DNA from: Scortum barcoo
Taxonomy: Eukaryota > Chordata > Actinopteri > Centrarchiformes > Terapontidae
Length of the DNA: 64,000 bases
Direction of reading: 5' to 3'
Assembly: GCA_023238725.1 (NCBI GenBank)
Contig: CM041531.1
Location: 21,112,643 to 21,176,642 of the forward strand
Shown: positions 12,260 through 25,660 of the stretch, one piece after another
Numbering within the stretch: the first letter of the stretch is position 1
Layout of the letters: each line of letters begins with the position of its first letter
Notes under the pieces: model-generated
The model's input: the letters and a program-made list of their open reading frames with translations, nothing else
What the model was told of the DNA's origin: nothing
Database searches by the model: none
Translations under genes and position numbers: made by a program

Positions 12260-15200
12260 AAATTAGTCTGACTCTCCTAAAATATCATAAAGTTCACTGA
12301 TGGAAAATGAGATGTCCATTCCTCTGAGGCCATCACTGATGCTTTCTTAAAAGCACCTGACAAAGGTTGTCTGAAATGTCTTTAAATTGTCACACAATCT
12401 AATGTGAAGGGAGATTACACACTGACATGTAATCATGTGACCTTACCAAATATTAGACCTGCCTTCCTTAAAAGCATCTTTTGCATCATATTGCATGATT
12501 AGACAATAGCATGTAGTCCCTGCATATACACATGAAAGATTCACAGGACATGTAATCCAGTGTTACCATTTGTACCATTGTAGTGGAAAAAACCTGGACA
12601 AACTGGATCCACAATTCATTGTTCTCGACTGAAAGCTTCTTTAACTCATGATGTAGTGTTTTAAAGAGTTCTGGTGCGCAGTGAGAGTCGACATTTCTCA
12701 GTGGTGATTTGTCTTGCACTCTGTAAATCCTCCAGGTGTGCAGGAGTTCATAAAGTGTTAATTATACGTCGATGTGCGTAAATATGTGCACTTGGGTCGT
12801 CAGTGTGACTGATGTGAAAGTGATGATTTTATGTAAATGATTTGCAGGCTGTAATGATAAGATTAGTTAAAATTTATATGTACATCCTCTGGTACAACAT
12901 AAAACAGTCACCAAGGAAGAAAAACACCAGGAAAAGTCCAGGAAGTGAAAGCAGTGGGAGAGAGTGAAAGCTCCACCTGGACCTTGTCTTATTGTGTGCT
13001 AATTGTGTCTTTAACTACACTTTCCGGTGGTGGAGCAGGTGTGGAGCAGGGAGTCTTCATGCTGATGGTCTTCCAGTGGGTCATATATGAAGTACCTTGT
13101 TAAGCTAAGGTGGTCGATAGCGTCGATGGTGTTTGTGTGTCCTCATTAGCTGCAGGATGTCCCTCAGTAGGAGAGGGGAGGTAAAGGGGGCCCTCATCGA
13201 TGATGAGGTTGTGCATGTGTGTGTGAGCATTTGTGTGTGTGAACCATCACATTGATCGATCCCACTCATAATCTCCCATGACCCCCTAGGCAGCATGAAT
13301 TACACCAGTGGGCAGTGTCTTCTGTGTGTGTATGTGTTTGTGAGGCTGAGAGAGTAGGGGGTGGGGGTCTCTATAATTACAGCAGATGGAGATAGTATCT
13401 GAGGGACCTGCACACAGGGGAAGCAGAGTGAGGGCAAGTGGATTAACTCAAGAGAAAGAAGAGGTGTGAAGAAGGCAGAACAGCGAAGGAGTTCCTCCTG
13501 TATAAGTCAACTCTCTGCTCTACTTTGAAAAACAGCCCACTGCCACACCCCTTGCTCCTCTTAAAAAGATTGATTCACATCAAAGTTTTAATCTCATTTT
13601 TGACTTTTAATCTCTTAAATACACTTGAGACTATGCTGTATTTGAAGTTACCCTGTTTTTGACCGTGTTTTGATGAGTGGTCCCATTTTTGTCTGCATCT
13701 TGCACAAGGTTGTGGATGATACGACACACATGCTGATGGTCTTACTTTATTCCACTGACTGACTGGTGGAGGTGAAGCACCAAGAAATGTGGCACCAGCA
13801 AAAGGCACGGTACTAGCTGATGTTAAACATGGATGTAAACAATGCCAGTTTCAAAACATTCAAAGAGTTGCCATGAAACATGTGTGTCAGACAAGGATAC
13901 ACACAATGCACTTTGGTGAGAAGCATTTCATGTATACATGAGGCATGACAGCACAGTTCTTAATTGGCCTAAAACAAAATGACAGGCCTATTAACAAAAC
14001 CTTTCAGCTACATACATTGAGGGTTCACATACTGAATTTCATCTCCCTTCAATTTATTGTTTTGTTATTCAGCTCATTCTCTTTGATATGAGAAAAACTA
14101 ACACAACTTTACACTTTTAAATAGCATGCAGTGCATATGGCAAAGTCCAGTTTTGCTTGGTATGCCCACCATTTGGTGAGACTGGAAAAAATGTCAGGTG
14201 AGGTAGTATAAAGAGCGAAAAAGTCGTAAGCGAGGTGGCTGGGGTGGATGGATGGGTCAAACAAACACAGGTCTTTCACCTCTGTGAAACAAAAAATCAA
14301 TATTGACTTATTTCAACTTACATACATAAGTAAATGTACATAACATATTTAATTTATGCAAGTAATCTTACTGACATAACTACCATTCTTAGTTAGGTTT
14401 AGGAGAATATCATGGTTTGGGTTAAAACAAGTGGTTTTTAATGTGTAAACCGTATTTGGATGTGCCTCTGCTCTCCACAGATGTTGATGGTAAGGAACAC
14501 CTGCATTTAAAGTTCATGTTATTTGTATGCAGATTAAAGAGATGGGGATGTGTTGTTATTGCCTCTGTTATGAGCTTTTCCAGATGAAAAACTGCACTCT
14601 GTCACTGCAGCATTGTTTTTGTGGCATTATGGTGCTGAATACAACTCTGTTATGAAATTATGTTTAGCCACTTATTTACAGTTGCATTTAAATCAAATAC
14701 CTGGCATTCATATCCCAGATTGATACACTCAGAGACTGTCAGAGAATTTGATTAAACTCCAGCAGATTCAACACAATACAAGCAGCAAATACGGAGTGAA
14801 AACTTCACTCAAAAGAACAAACAACTGTGGGCCAAAAATAAGTCTGAAGCCACAGAAAGTTTGCTTTATTATGGTTTCTTTTTTATGAGACAAGAGCAAA
14901 ATCACGTCTTCTCCCCAGTCCTTCAGCCCTTCCTGTTAATTTTCTTGGAGAGGAAAGAGGTTGGAGTTATATGAAGGTTGTCATATGAGTCGGCTCATAC
15001 ATCAAACGAGATGACCTTAGCCTCGGTGACAGTTAGGACAGGACGGCGTGTGTGTGGACGAGTGTGCATTTGTGGGTTTTCGTGCATGTTCGCGCTCACA
15101 GCAGACACCTGTGTGCCTGAGAGCGAGCGTCCATGTCCTGTTTTTCTCATTATTTGGCCTGTTTGTCTACGTCACACTCAGCTCACCTTCTGGCCTGCTC

Positions 15201-15562
15201 ATTTCTGCACAGTATGCTAATCGGAACGTGTGAAACGGTGAGTGAAACCAGGAAGCTGTTGGTGCACTAAGGGATATCCTCAGGTATAGGATTACACTGG
15301 CTGAAGATAACTATTGATTTGCTCATGGAGCTGTCAGTCTTCGCTCGCTCAGCTACCGGGAGCAGGGTGACTGACAGGGACGGGGTTGGGTGGCCCGCAG
15401 CCAACCAGGAGGAACCACTCTGCAGGATGGGCTGGGAAGATGGAGGGAGATTGAGAGAAGGATAACACAGAGGGATAAGGGTAATTGATGATTGTTTCAG
15501 CAGTGGAGTGGAGGGGAGGGAGGGGAGAAGAGGAGAGAGAGAGAGTGTGAGGAGGGGGGCAT

Positions 15563-15611
<49 letters not shown>

Positions 15612-17088
15612 CTGATGAGATGGAAGAGAAATGGCTGAGAGCAGAGGAAGGTAGGTGATGAGACTGGCAGACAGCTGGTCAATCTTCCCTCTCTATGAAG
15701 AGGAACATCCAGAAGAATAAATATGTGGTGTTTTTACATTTTTTAATTAAGAGTGTGAGGAAATTCCTGGTAAATGAGTGAAGCTGCTGCCAGTCTTTGT
15801 TTTTTCCTTGAGGTTTAAGACATGGTTTCAGGGCTCAAGTTATGATTAGGTTCAAGTTAGGTTAAAAGTTGGGATTAGTTTTGACCGTCAGTGGTTTATG
15901 GGCTCAGGAAAGGATCTTATCAGTAAAGGTCCTCGCAACTGTAGGACTATGTGTCTGTGTGCTTTTGGATAAAATGTGTGTACACTGATTCCTTTTTTTT
16001 TCATTCACATTAGTGCAGGAGTATTTCGGCTAATATAACTCACTGGTGTTATCTCAGGGTGATCTTTTTGTACAGGACCCAGTGGTCATACAGTTTTTAG
16101 CAAAAGGGAGTTTTGACATTTGATCCCACCATACCATTCAGCCACAGTGTCTCAAAATGACTTGCTCCCATACTTAATTTCTGTAAAAGAAAAGCTTGTA
16201 AAAGGATTCATTTATTTTTCAGAGCATGACAAGTCTGTTTAAAAAATAATATGAACCATTAGGTTAAATAAATATAGGACTCTGTTGGTCACAAAACACA
16301 TAAATGATTAGCTTGTTTTGTTTTTTTACCACACTGTGTTCAAATGTAAGTGAACTTGTCTATGAGTTTTTTGAAGGTTTACATTTACACCGATGTAACT
16401 AATCACATTAATGGTGTCTGTGCTTTACTTGCTTTGACATGTCAAAATGTCACACTATGATAAACATCAATTTTCTTTATGATGCCTATAGCCCTCTTCC
16501 TTTTCTACATTTTGACTTGAAACAGCAGGAAAATGACAAATGTAATTAATATCCTTATTGATAGCTCTGATCCATTTAGATGGGCCAGTTGGATCTGGCT
16601 GTCAGTCTGCAGTCCAACAAGGTTTAAGTAAATGACAGGTGCTTTGCTCCATAACTGTAAAATGATATGAAGCGATACATATTTCCTAATCTTATAACAC
16701 ATGGAGCACTGCTCTAAAACAGTGCTTCACACAGAAATACATGTAAATATGCAACAGATTTATTGAAAACTGTAAAAATTGAAGACATGTTATGGACCTG
16801 CTCAGACATTTGGGTTTGTTTCAGACATCGCAACTTAAAAACAAACAAATGGTAAAGCAGCAATGGGGTAAGAAAATGCTGACCCAGAAACATTTAAGTG
16901 AGAGAGACGTCTCACACAGTCAACTTTTAACGTGGCTTGATTGTTGGTGCCAGACGGCGCAGTTGCTCCATCTCAGGAAACAGACGGCCTAATCTGATTT
17001 TCTTGCACTAAAGTGTCTCGTTTTCTAAAAGAAAATCACATAGTTAGCTGCTCTGCTCCTTTTATTGTTTTATTATACAGGCAGCATA
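12260..17088. other. gene-free stretch
   Basis: Mostly unique AT-rich DNA with a purine/(GA)n region at 15500-15660. ONECUT-like TATTGATTT occurs at 15312. A minus-strand frame at 13575-13808 has no recognised domain. Confidence 0.6.
15569..15611 (+). repeat. microsatellite (GA)n in a purine-rich tract
   Basis: About 20 GA units inside a purine-rich stretch running from about 15510 to 15660. Confidence 0.95.
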
Positions 17089-17143
17089 CATTTACATTCA
17101 GACATTCAGCTGATGCTCTTCCCTAGAGTGACTTAAAGAGTAA
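17089..17143 (+). repeat. short fragment of a common fish repeat (ACATTTACATT..GACGCTTTTATCC type)
   Basis: CATTTACATTCAGACATTCAGCTGATGCTCTTCCCTAGAGTGACTT (17091-17136; segments judged by eye) is a diverged form of the common fish motif ACATTTAGCAGACGCTTTTATCCAGAGCGACTTA. Confidence 0.5.
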
Positions 17144-20100
17144 AGCCAGAGGTAGATATGATATATTGAGCGTAATGCCACCTTGTCTTGATCTGCAGAG
17201 AGTCTGTATGTGTGTAAATCTAGTTTGTGTGAAGCCTCCAGTGTCTCTCGAAGTTGTCCTCCTTGTTCAACACTTACACAGCAGCACTTTAATCAACCAG
17301 CATCTACTGAAGGGCAACGACACACGACACATTGGCAAAAAGAAAAAGCACACATGCATACACACTATAAGTTTATTTTTCACTCCTCTTTTGTTCTTGT
17401 TTTGTCTTTGCTCACTCATATACTCCATCTCTCTGTGTCTCCTTCTCTCATCCTCTTTTCCAAACACAAACGCATGTAACACACACACACACAGCAGTGA
17501 TTCCCTCAGATTGCAGACGCAGGCAGAAACAGTCACTCTGATATTATTAGACATTGCACTTTAGAAAGCCAGATGATTCATGTTTTTATTTGAGAACCAT
17601 AAAACAATAAAGTATAATTGCTGCTGCGCTTCCTGCAGCTTCCTGCAGTGGGATTCGACGTAGGCCAGTAAATGACAGCTTTGATTTCTGCTCACACTTT
17701 ACTCTTTGCCATGTGCAATCTCACATACTTTCACTGTCTTTGACCAGTGTGCAATTATCCTTTATATTCATCTGTAGAAAGACGCAGTGGAAGGGCTTTT
17801 AATGAAACACCAACAGATGTACTGCACTAATGAGCCGTGGTGAACATATAAGTCACGCTTGGGAAATTGGAGAAAAAATAACACACTGAACATCTGTTTT
17901 GGATTTTTATTGGGCTGGATTTCAGTAAGACTGTAGGAATTAATGAATATGAAAAACTGATCGAAGTATGAGCTTGATGTTGGAGGAGTGGGCTTTGTAA
18001 TCAGAGGCACAGAAGAAATATACTGGATAAAGGAGGAAAATATTGCTGTCTGAAGTAAATCAAAGATACTTTCTCCACTATGTTCACAAACCTGAAGTGG
18101 TTTTTTGCTCCAATTTGTTTGTTTAATAACTGACATGGTTTTAGATTTTGACTGCAGGAAAATGTAGTTAAGGTGCTATTTATTTTGCTTGTGACCTCCC
18201 AACACTTTCAAAGCTGAAAAACTATTGTCTAAAGGGGTCTCAAGGCCTCTGTGTGCTTCACATGAGCTACTGTCAATTCATCAAGTACGACTACTTCACG
18301 TTGGTGTGTGGAGGTGAGAAGGTATGCCTTTTAAGAGAGACGAAAGTGTGCACTGTCATCCCCATTGGTAAGATATGTAACGTTTCCCCGCACTATGTGA
18401 CCTCACGCTTTTTGCCCTTTCTTCGAGCGTGAGCTACAAACAAGTTTGCCTTTAGACATGGTCAGACGACATGTTGCACAATGTTTGTTCTACTTTGATT
18501 ACCAACATGTATATGGGGACCATTTATTTCCATGCAGAAAAGCCAGGTGTTCCAGGAAAAACCGTTGGACTAAAGAGACCTTAAACATCACCTCCCTCTT
18601 GAGCTCAATGCAAAAACTAGTACACAGTAACAGTGGGCTGCTGGGAATGCTATTTGATTATAATATTGTGCATCATGCACAATGACATTTTGAGCATCCA
18701 CTTAAAGAGTAAATCCACTCACATATCAACTAGATTAGCTGCTTACATTTCACAATATATTAACAATATAAACACGTTTTTGCAATTTATTCAACATTAA
18801 AAATCTCATTTGCACACAAAAGTCCTTCATTCAGACTCATTGGTGGCAGTCTGAGTAGCTGCACATCTTCTTGAGTGCACTTCTGTTCAGGAGTGGCTTC
18901 TCCTTCACCACTCCACCTTCAAGGCCAGACAGGATGAGAGTGCTTCAGCCTCTTCCATCTCAACAGAGCTGCTCTGAAGCTCTGTCAGAGAGGCCATCGG
19001 CTGTTTTTGCTACTATTCTCAGTGAGGCTGTTCTCTCTCCAGCCAGACACATATACAGAGAGTCGAGATCTCAGAGTCTTTGAGGTTTCAAACTTCTTCC
19101 ACTTTCAAAAATAGGGGGCCACTGGGCTCTCTCATACCATGCCCCAAGTGTGTTTCTCAACCAAACCCTTCTATAAAGTCAACAGACAGTTCATGGATTG
19201 CTTTTTGCTCTAACAGTTTCAGTGGGCTGTGAACTTTTTATGGACAGTTGCACCATGCCTGTGAATGAAACTTTCTGCAGGTGGAATCATGATCTGGAAA
19301 CACAATTTCAACAAAATAGGATGTGTGAAGTAATTATTTATTATATTTCTAAAATATGTCTTGACATCACGGGTTGTTTTAAGCAAAAAGATAAAAGAAA
19401 CATTTCAATGATCACAATGATATTTAGATATTTGAATATTTGGCAAAAGTGAGGCCATTTTGTAAAACAGTTTTCTCCAGGTTTTGACTTTCTTCCACCA
19501 GCACACATTATTTACAGGCAGCTGGTGGCTGTCTGCCACACTTCAAGGTGTTTGTATCACCAGCAAGCACGCCACACACACACAGACACACACACACATC
19601 CAAACATCACTCACCCTGACACACACATGCGACAGCGTGTCCCTGTCCCCTTGTCACACAACCCCTGGCCCCACCTCACTCTGCCCCCTTAGCTTGCCAC
19701 TTCACCACCACCCCCTCCTCCGTGTGCGTGTGTGTGCTGATATACATGTTTGTGTGCGCCTCGGTGTGTTTGTATTGGAGTGTATGTGTGCGCACACGGC
19801 TCCCTCTCCCATCTGAAATATGGCCGTGTCTGCCCGGTCTGTATATCTTGACTCGTGCCTTCAGCAGAAAACCTTGGTCGCTGCTGATGGAAGAAACGTC
19901 GCCACAAATAGCTCAGAGACGCGGCGCTCTAACAGGTCACAGGCAAAATGAAGGAGGCATGCACTCAATGACATTTGTGGACTGCATTCATGCACTGTTG
20001 ATCCATTACTCATGGAAGGAGGATGCTGTATCAAACCATAAAAGGTTATGCTTGTTACGAGAATGAAATAAAACGATATGAAATCTAATAACCAGTGAAT

Positions 20101-20305
20101 AACCTGTATAGACGTTATATCTTTGAATGGTTCTTGTCTGTCTGGGATGTAGTCTAAGCCATGATGGGTCACAGTCACCTCTCTTTTATTTCTTTACGGA
20201 GACATATATCATGTTATATGGTAATAAAATTTTCTCAAAATTCAGTTTAAAACCAGTTCAAAGATGAAATAACCAGATGGAATGCCTAATCCAGTGAATT
20301 AAATG

Positions 20306-20310
<5 letters not shown>
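17144..20310. other. gene-free stretch
   Basis: Unique AT-rich DNA with CA-rich pieces at 17481-17495 and 19570-19630. Frames at 18446-18685 and 18871-19083 lack features. Nothing further recognised. Confidence 0.55.
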
Positions 20311-20379
<69 letters not shown>

Positions 20380-20383
20380 TGTG

Positions 20384-20416
<33 letters not shown>
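20311..20416 (+). repeat. compound microsatellite (TA)n-(CA)n
   Basis: About 33 TA units (20311-20376), a short AAATATGTGT spacer, then (AC)n at about 20387-20415. Confidence 0.95.
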
Positions 20417-20422
<6 letters not shown>

Positions 20423-20620
20423 GACAAACCTTTTTGTAAAAGTCAAACCCAAAGGAGACCCAATATTGCAATATAACCTTCCTGCTCACTGATTTATAAC
20501 ATATTTCACAATGGCACATCCAAATGTATTAATAGGTTAGTACTAGATATGATTCAGCCTTTTTTCTTCTGACACCAATTGTTATACCTTTAATGAGAAT
20601 ATCTGATGATTTCAGTGCTC

Positions 20621-20735
20621 CTCCATCCATCCATCCATCTATTATCGATACTGATTATCCTTAGAGAGTTGCGCGTTGTGTGGAGCCGATGCCAGCTGGC
20701 ACTGGGCGAGAGGCAGTGGACAGCCTGGACAGGTA
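20621..20735 (-). repeat. same (ATGG)n-tailed fish repeat, minus orientation
   Basis: Reads (CCAT)n, then GATTATCC, GTGTGGAGCCGATGCCAGCTG, GGGCGAGAGGCAGTGGACAG and CCTGGACAGGT. This is the reverse complement of the family tail seen at 12136-12259. Its (CCAT)n tail is short (20622-20640). Confidence 0.75.
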
Positions 20736-21850
20736 CCAGTGCTCTTTTCTAAAATACATACACTCCGTGTGTGTAACATTTTGATTTAAGGCAACATTAA
20801 ACCAGTGATTGCTGTAGCACAAAAAACAGATTTTGCAGCCAGCTGTCACTCAGTAAATATAGCTCATAGCAAAACCATCATGGCCAATACCTGATCCACT
20901 TAATAAGGTCAATATTGGGGCCAATAACAACCCAGCATATTGGATCAGTACATCCAGATTAGTTTTATTGTTATAAACAGTATTAAAAAAAGTTGAAATA
21001 TCCATTGTATGAACCCTTTAAGAGATCACACGTCCTCCTAAGTTTGTCACCTGATTAACTAATTGATTGATTTGAGCACTTTTGTAAGTCTATCTTCACT
21101 TTTTGTGAATCCTCAAGATAAATACTGAATAATAGTAGTGGAACTACAGCACTAAAGCGGTTTATATCTGGTTACGAAAAAGCTTTGGCTATTAGTTTCT
21201 AATAATTATTCGTAAAGCCCTCCACTGGGTTTTCATGTCATCAGATGAAATAGTGCAGGGGTTTGCTCTGGCTGAATTCAAGTTTCTTCAGTTGCAAACT
21301 GAAGGTCCGTCTCAAACAAAGTAGTCTCCTTGTGGCAGGGAGTGAAGTGGAGAATGTAAATTAACGTTAGGTGAAACAATGAAAAAAATGAAAACTTCCA
21401 TAGAGCTGCTTACAAGTACAATAAAAAAGGGATAATTGCCTGTTATGCCTTGTGAGAATAAAAATAAGTAAAATTAATGTAAAAAAATGAACAGCAAGCA
21501 CTGATGGTTGCATTATATTGCACAAAACATTAAAGTGAAACTAACTAAAACGCACCAATCCCCTGCAGGCTTAAAATGTTTGAAAAGTTTGTGTATGAAA
21601 AGTTTTTACTGCAGAAAACAATTGTTTTTATCAGTTTCTGTGGGTGCTTTTTTTCCACCACAAATACCTGTGAACTTAAATTCATTCAACATCAACCACT
21701 GAGCCTTTCCGGCCTACAGAGTGACACTGTGGTGGATCTTGAATGTTCTCTCTGTGTGTCCTTGTGGGTTTTTGTGAGCTAAAAAATTGAGCCGAAAATT
21801 CTGTCAAATTAAAATTTAAATTGCCTGCAGATGTAAGTGTGTTTGCTTGT

Positions 21851-21950
21851 TTGGTAGACTGTCCGTGGCGTGCTGTCTCTTGCCAAGTGCATCCTGGTAG
21901 AAGCTCCAGTGACCATAAACATAAGAAACAAGATGAGAAAAAGTATGGAA
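21851..21950 (+). repeat. decayed copy of the (ATGG)n-tailed fish repeat
   Basis: GACTGTCCGTGGCGTGC, TCTTGCCAAGTGCATCCTGG and TAGAAGCTCCAGTGACC follow the same order as the family tail (..GCCCAGTGCATGCTGGGATAG..CTCCAG..), with many substitutions and no surviving ATGG array. Confidence 0.55.
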
Positions 21951-22329
21951 AGTTGGCCATTAAGTGTTAATGTAATTTCAATATGTGCGTGATTATAGTG
22001 TGGAAATCAACATGTGCAGCTTTGACAGGTGTTGTCAGACTGTTACCGGGTCTTTATTCTTTCAGGTGTGTTGTGTCAAACTGCAGTTTGGCTCATCCTT
22101 TTTTTAAAAGTGTAGTTGTGTTTCACCGCAGTGGGGGGATTGACTTTCTCTTCACTCCACGAATGCGCCCTTCTCTCATTAGTGCCACCACAGGCAGCTG
22201 GAGCTTTGTTCAAGAGCACTTGACAGGTCACTGAGTGTTAACATCTAATGAGAGCATTGCACAGTAATCTTCAATGTGTCACACAGGCTCTCCAGTCACA
22301 TGGTGATGACTGGCGGATGATTGCGGAGG

Positions 22330-22600
22330 ATTATGTAGAAAATGGACCCACTCAGGTAAAGTCCCCTCCAATCTCTCGCTCTCTGCTCCGAGTGGCCCGC
22401 AGCCTTGTTGCCTGATGAAATCAATTATCAGTTTCCTCAATCAGACTGCGGTCTCAGCGGCGATGGCGAAAGACAAAAAAGCTTGTGCCTGCGAAGACTC
22501 CAAACAAACAAAATCAAGGAACAATGAATTATTCCATTTGGAGGAGGAGAGTGACAGGCGGCTACGTGGGATGTGTTTAATGAAATGCAGGCGCTCACAA
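22330..22600. promoter_or_regulatory. candidate conserved non-coding block
   Basis: Unique block containing GAAATCAATTATCAG (about 22417-22431), which overlaps an ONECUT-type and a TAAT-type site. Balanced sequence with several CpGs follows, to about 22590. Open frames across it look non-coding. Confidence 0.25.
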
Positions 22601-23649
22601 TGCTCACACACACACACTGGGGCTGTCAAGATATCGAACCAGAGAGGCCTCGGCAACCTCCCCTGGCTGCTTCAGAAACAGGATGCACCAATCAGCCTTA
22701 GGCGATTTATTTATGTGTGTTTGTGCATTCGTTTGTTTCTGAGAGTTTGACTGCGTGCTTGCATATCTTTCTCACGTGCATGTACATACATCTGTATTCA
22801 TCAGCTGGTGTGTTGTAGGTTATATTTTGGAGGAATAATTTTCACCATATGGAGTAATCACTCTGTTTGTTTGTCTTTGTGCACATTAGGAGAATCTGTT
22901 CTTTTTAGCTTATTCCCTTGTTGTTACATCTCAGCAGTGCTAGAGGGAGCTCTCCTCCATTTCACCCTCTGACAGCAATCCAGGACCCAACCCCCCCCCA
23001 CCCCCTTTTTACCCACGGTGCCTCAGCCCCCCTCCCCTCAGCCTCCAGGCAGCCAGCGGGGTTATTGGGCCAAGGCCAGTCCAGCCCTTCAGCCACAGAG
23101 ATGGGCTCGGACGCCCCAGGGGACCAGAGAGGGACTTGCCGGGGCCTGAGCTGTGGTCAGCCACAGGGTGGGACAAAGAGCGGGGATGCTGAATGCAATC
23201 TGACCCTGTCACTCACAGAGTGGAAACAGGGTTTGGAGAGAGGGTAGAAGTAAAGGAGGGAAAACACAGAGAGAGGAAGACGGGGGGCAGTCAGACAAAG
23301 ATAGAGAGTAAGACGGAGGTCCTATCAGCGTTGAATGGATCCATCAATACAGTAAAAAGAAAGAAAAGAAAAAGATTCAGGCCAGGAATTATTTTGGGTC
23401 GGTACAAAAAAACCTCGCCACTTTGCAGATTGGGTGTTTAGTGTAAAACCCAAGGTCTAAAGCACGGCTGCAGTCTGGGCGCTGAAAAGCCATTCTCTGA
23501 ATTCTGTTCTTTAAATGGGGAGAAATATTGATCTGGCTCAGCTGGCCCTGTAGTGCTCTGTGTGTGTGTGTGTGTGTGTGAGGCTTTGTCTTTTAGGGAC
23601 CCAGTGGGGGTGGGGGTGGCGGTGGGGTGTTACCATGGATACAGCCTTA

Positions 23650-23683
23650 CCCCCACCACCACCACCACCACTACCCCCCACTA
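23650..23683 (+). repeat. (CCA)n trinucleotide tract
   Basis: CCACCACCACCACCACCACT within C-rich DNA. Confidence 0.85.
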
Positions 23684-24189
23684 TTGCAACACACGCATGA
23701 ACACACGTATACATACGTGCACTGCTCCAACCAAGGCTGTAGGTGTAAAGCACACACACACACACACACACTTTTTTAAGGCCTGTGGTCAAAAGATGTA
23801 GAAATTTCCAAAGGCATTTCTAGACGTGTCACACTCCTGGATGTACAGATAAGGATAAGAAATTCACCCTAAGGCTACACAGAGCACACACACACACACA
23901 ATAAGGTCCAAGGAAACAGACAATCATGGTTAAAAAAAAAAAACTGCAGAACACTAATGTGCGACACAGACTCATCGCTCATCATTTCCTTTCAATTTAC
24001 CCTCTTTGTCTCTTCCACCCTAACACACTCCTCTTTCTCACACACACACACACACCATTTTATGCTGTGTCCATGATCTTCTGTACATTTCTTGTACCAT
24101 TACCTATTCTTACTTCGCACTTACTTAGCACCATGTACTTTGAGGCAGATATTTTCATGCTTACAAATGCAAACTAGCACTGTCACCCT

Positions 24190-24222
<33 letters not shown>
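24190..24222 (+). repeat. microsatellite (CA)n
   Basis: About 16 CA units. Shorter tracts lie at 23750-23771, 23886-23901 and 24039-24055. Confidence 0.95.
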
Positions 24223-24226
<4 letters not shown>

Positions 24227-25239
24227 CTGTCTTGTGGGATTGAGACATGAGGGGAGGAGATCAGAGTGGTTTACTGCCAGGTAACTGATATAAATACCCC
24301 TCATTACAATGGTGACAGGTTTCTTCTCTCCTCTGGCAAAATAGCATCATTAGGGTCACACACACATACAAAGAGTGGTCACAACACACACAGACACACC
24401 TGAACATAAACAAAGATGCACACACAGAGGCAAAAAAAACAGCTGACTTAGATGCAGGTATACAAAGGCAGCAGAGCACAGTGCAGACATGAGGTACCCA
24501 CATCTCACAAAACACAAACATACAAACAGATAAATGTAGAGTGCATTGCTCCTTTTTCCTAAATGATGATGACGATGATGTTGATAATGATAGATCGTGG
24601 AGGGTTTCATAGGGTCGTTATAAGGCAGGAAGTCGCAGTGCTAGCCGACAGAGGGAGATCAATACGCCCAGGGTCAGTTACAATATTTAGGGTCACATGA
24701 CTCCAGGACCAAAATAAATCAGGATGTGAAATCTTGTTGGGGTGGATACCGGGATAGGCCAGCGACTGAGATGGGTACGAGGGAGGAGAGGGAAGGAATG
24801 AGAGGAGGAGAAAGAGAAAGACAGGGAGCGTAAAGAAGTGAAAGATGAAAGAAAACAAACTGTTATTGTATAATGTAAGATGGCTGGGTGGGGCCTTGGT
24901 TGAAGTTTTGCTTTCAGGATGTAAAAAGGCATCATGAGCACATTTTAAAAGTCTGAAAGGTTGTATTTATTATTAAAGGTACATGATGCAATTTCAGCAG
25001 CTGCAGGCAAAATGCATGATTTTAAATTCTATCTGCGTGGCCAAACATCCACAGCACATTTATCTTTTATAAAAGAAAACGTTAAAACATTTAATAACAA
25101 TATAAATCTGTAACCTAACCTGTATTCTAACACCTAACACTGAATAAAATGATGGGATATTGTGTTTAGTGGTTGTTACCTGTGTGGAGAAATGTGCACG
25201 AGGCTATTTTGCAAAGTGAACTAATTCATTCTCATTAGA

Positions 25240-25660
25240 AACAGTGCAGATGTAGTTTGCTCCAAGAAAACACTTTAATGGTGAGGCAACTGAAATCTGA
25301 TTACATTTTGTAAACTCCTTGCGCTCCCCTCGATTCCTCCTCCACCTTAACTTAGATTAGATAATATCTCACTTATTAATTTCTCCGATGGGGAGATTTG
25401 CCATTTTGCTGAGTAATGCCGCTGCCGTCCAAATGGACAGCACACAACAGCAGAGGGGAGACAGATGAGCAACGAAACAGAGCAATTGTATTTCCTCTTT
25501 ATAATAAAGCTTTTAAACTTTTAGCTGATTCAAACATCCCCTTCTTCTGTCTCGTTGCAGCAGGAAGAGCGGGTGAGGAGAGAGTGATAGATGGACCTGC
25601 AGATGTGCCGTTTGAGGCAAACACCAGAGAAGAGAAAGCTTCTGTTTAGCTCGTAACTGT
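25240..25660. promoter_or_regulatory. candidate conserved non-coding block
   Basis: Unique stretch with AT-rich homeobox-type sites (TTAGATTAGATAATATC, TTATTAATTTC, 25351-25385) flanking a GC-balanced core, and no simple repeats. The open frame at 25416-25649 has no recognisable protein features. Confidence 0.25.

Larger units (their letters stand above)
20736..25239. other. gene-free stretch
   Basis: AT-rich unique DNA to 22300, the candidate block at 22330-22600, and C-rich DNA at 22950-23220. (GT)n lies at 23560-23580, with CA tracts to 24420. Purine-rich DNA at 24775-24850 gives Phe/Leu/Ser minus frames. Confidence 0.55.

Noticed and set aside
13550..13990. Possible transposon fragment with a 77-codon minus frame
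   Set aside because: The texture hinted at a repeat, but I could not match it to a family or find terminal repeats.
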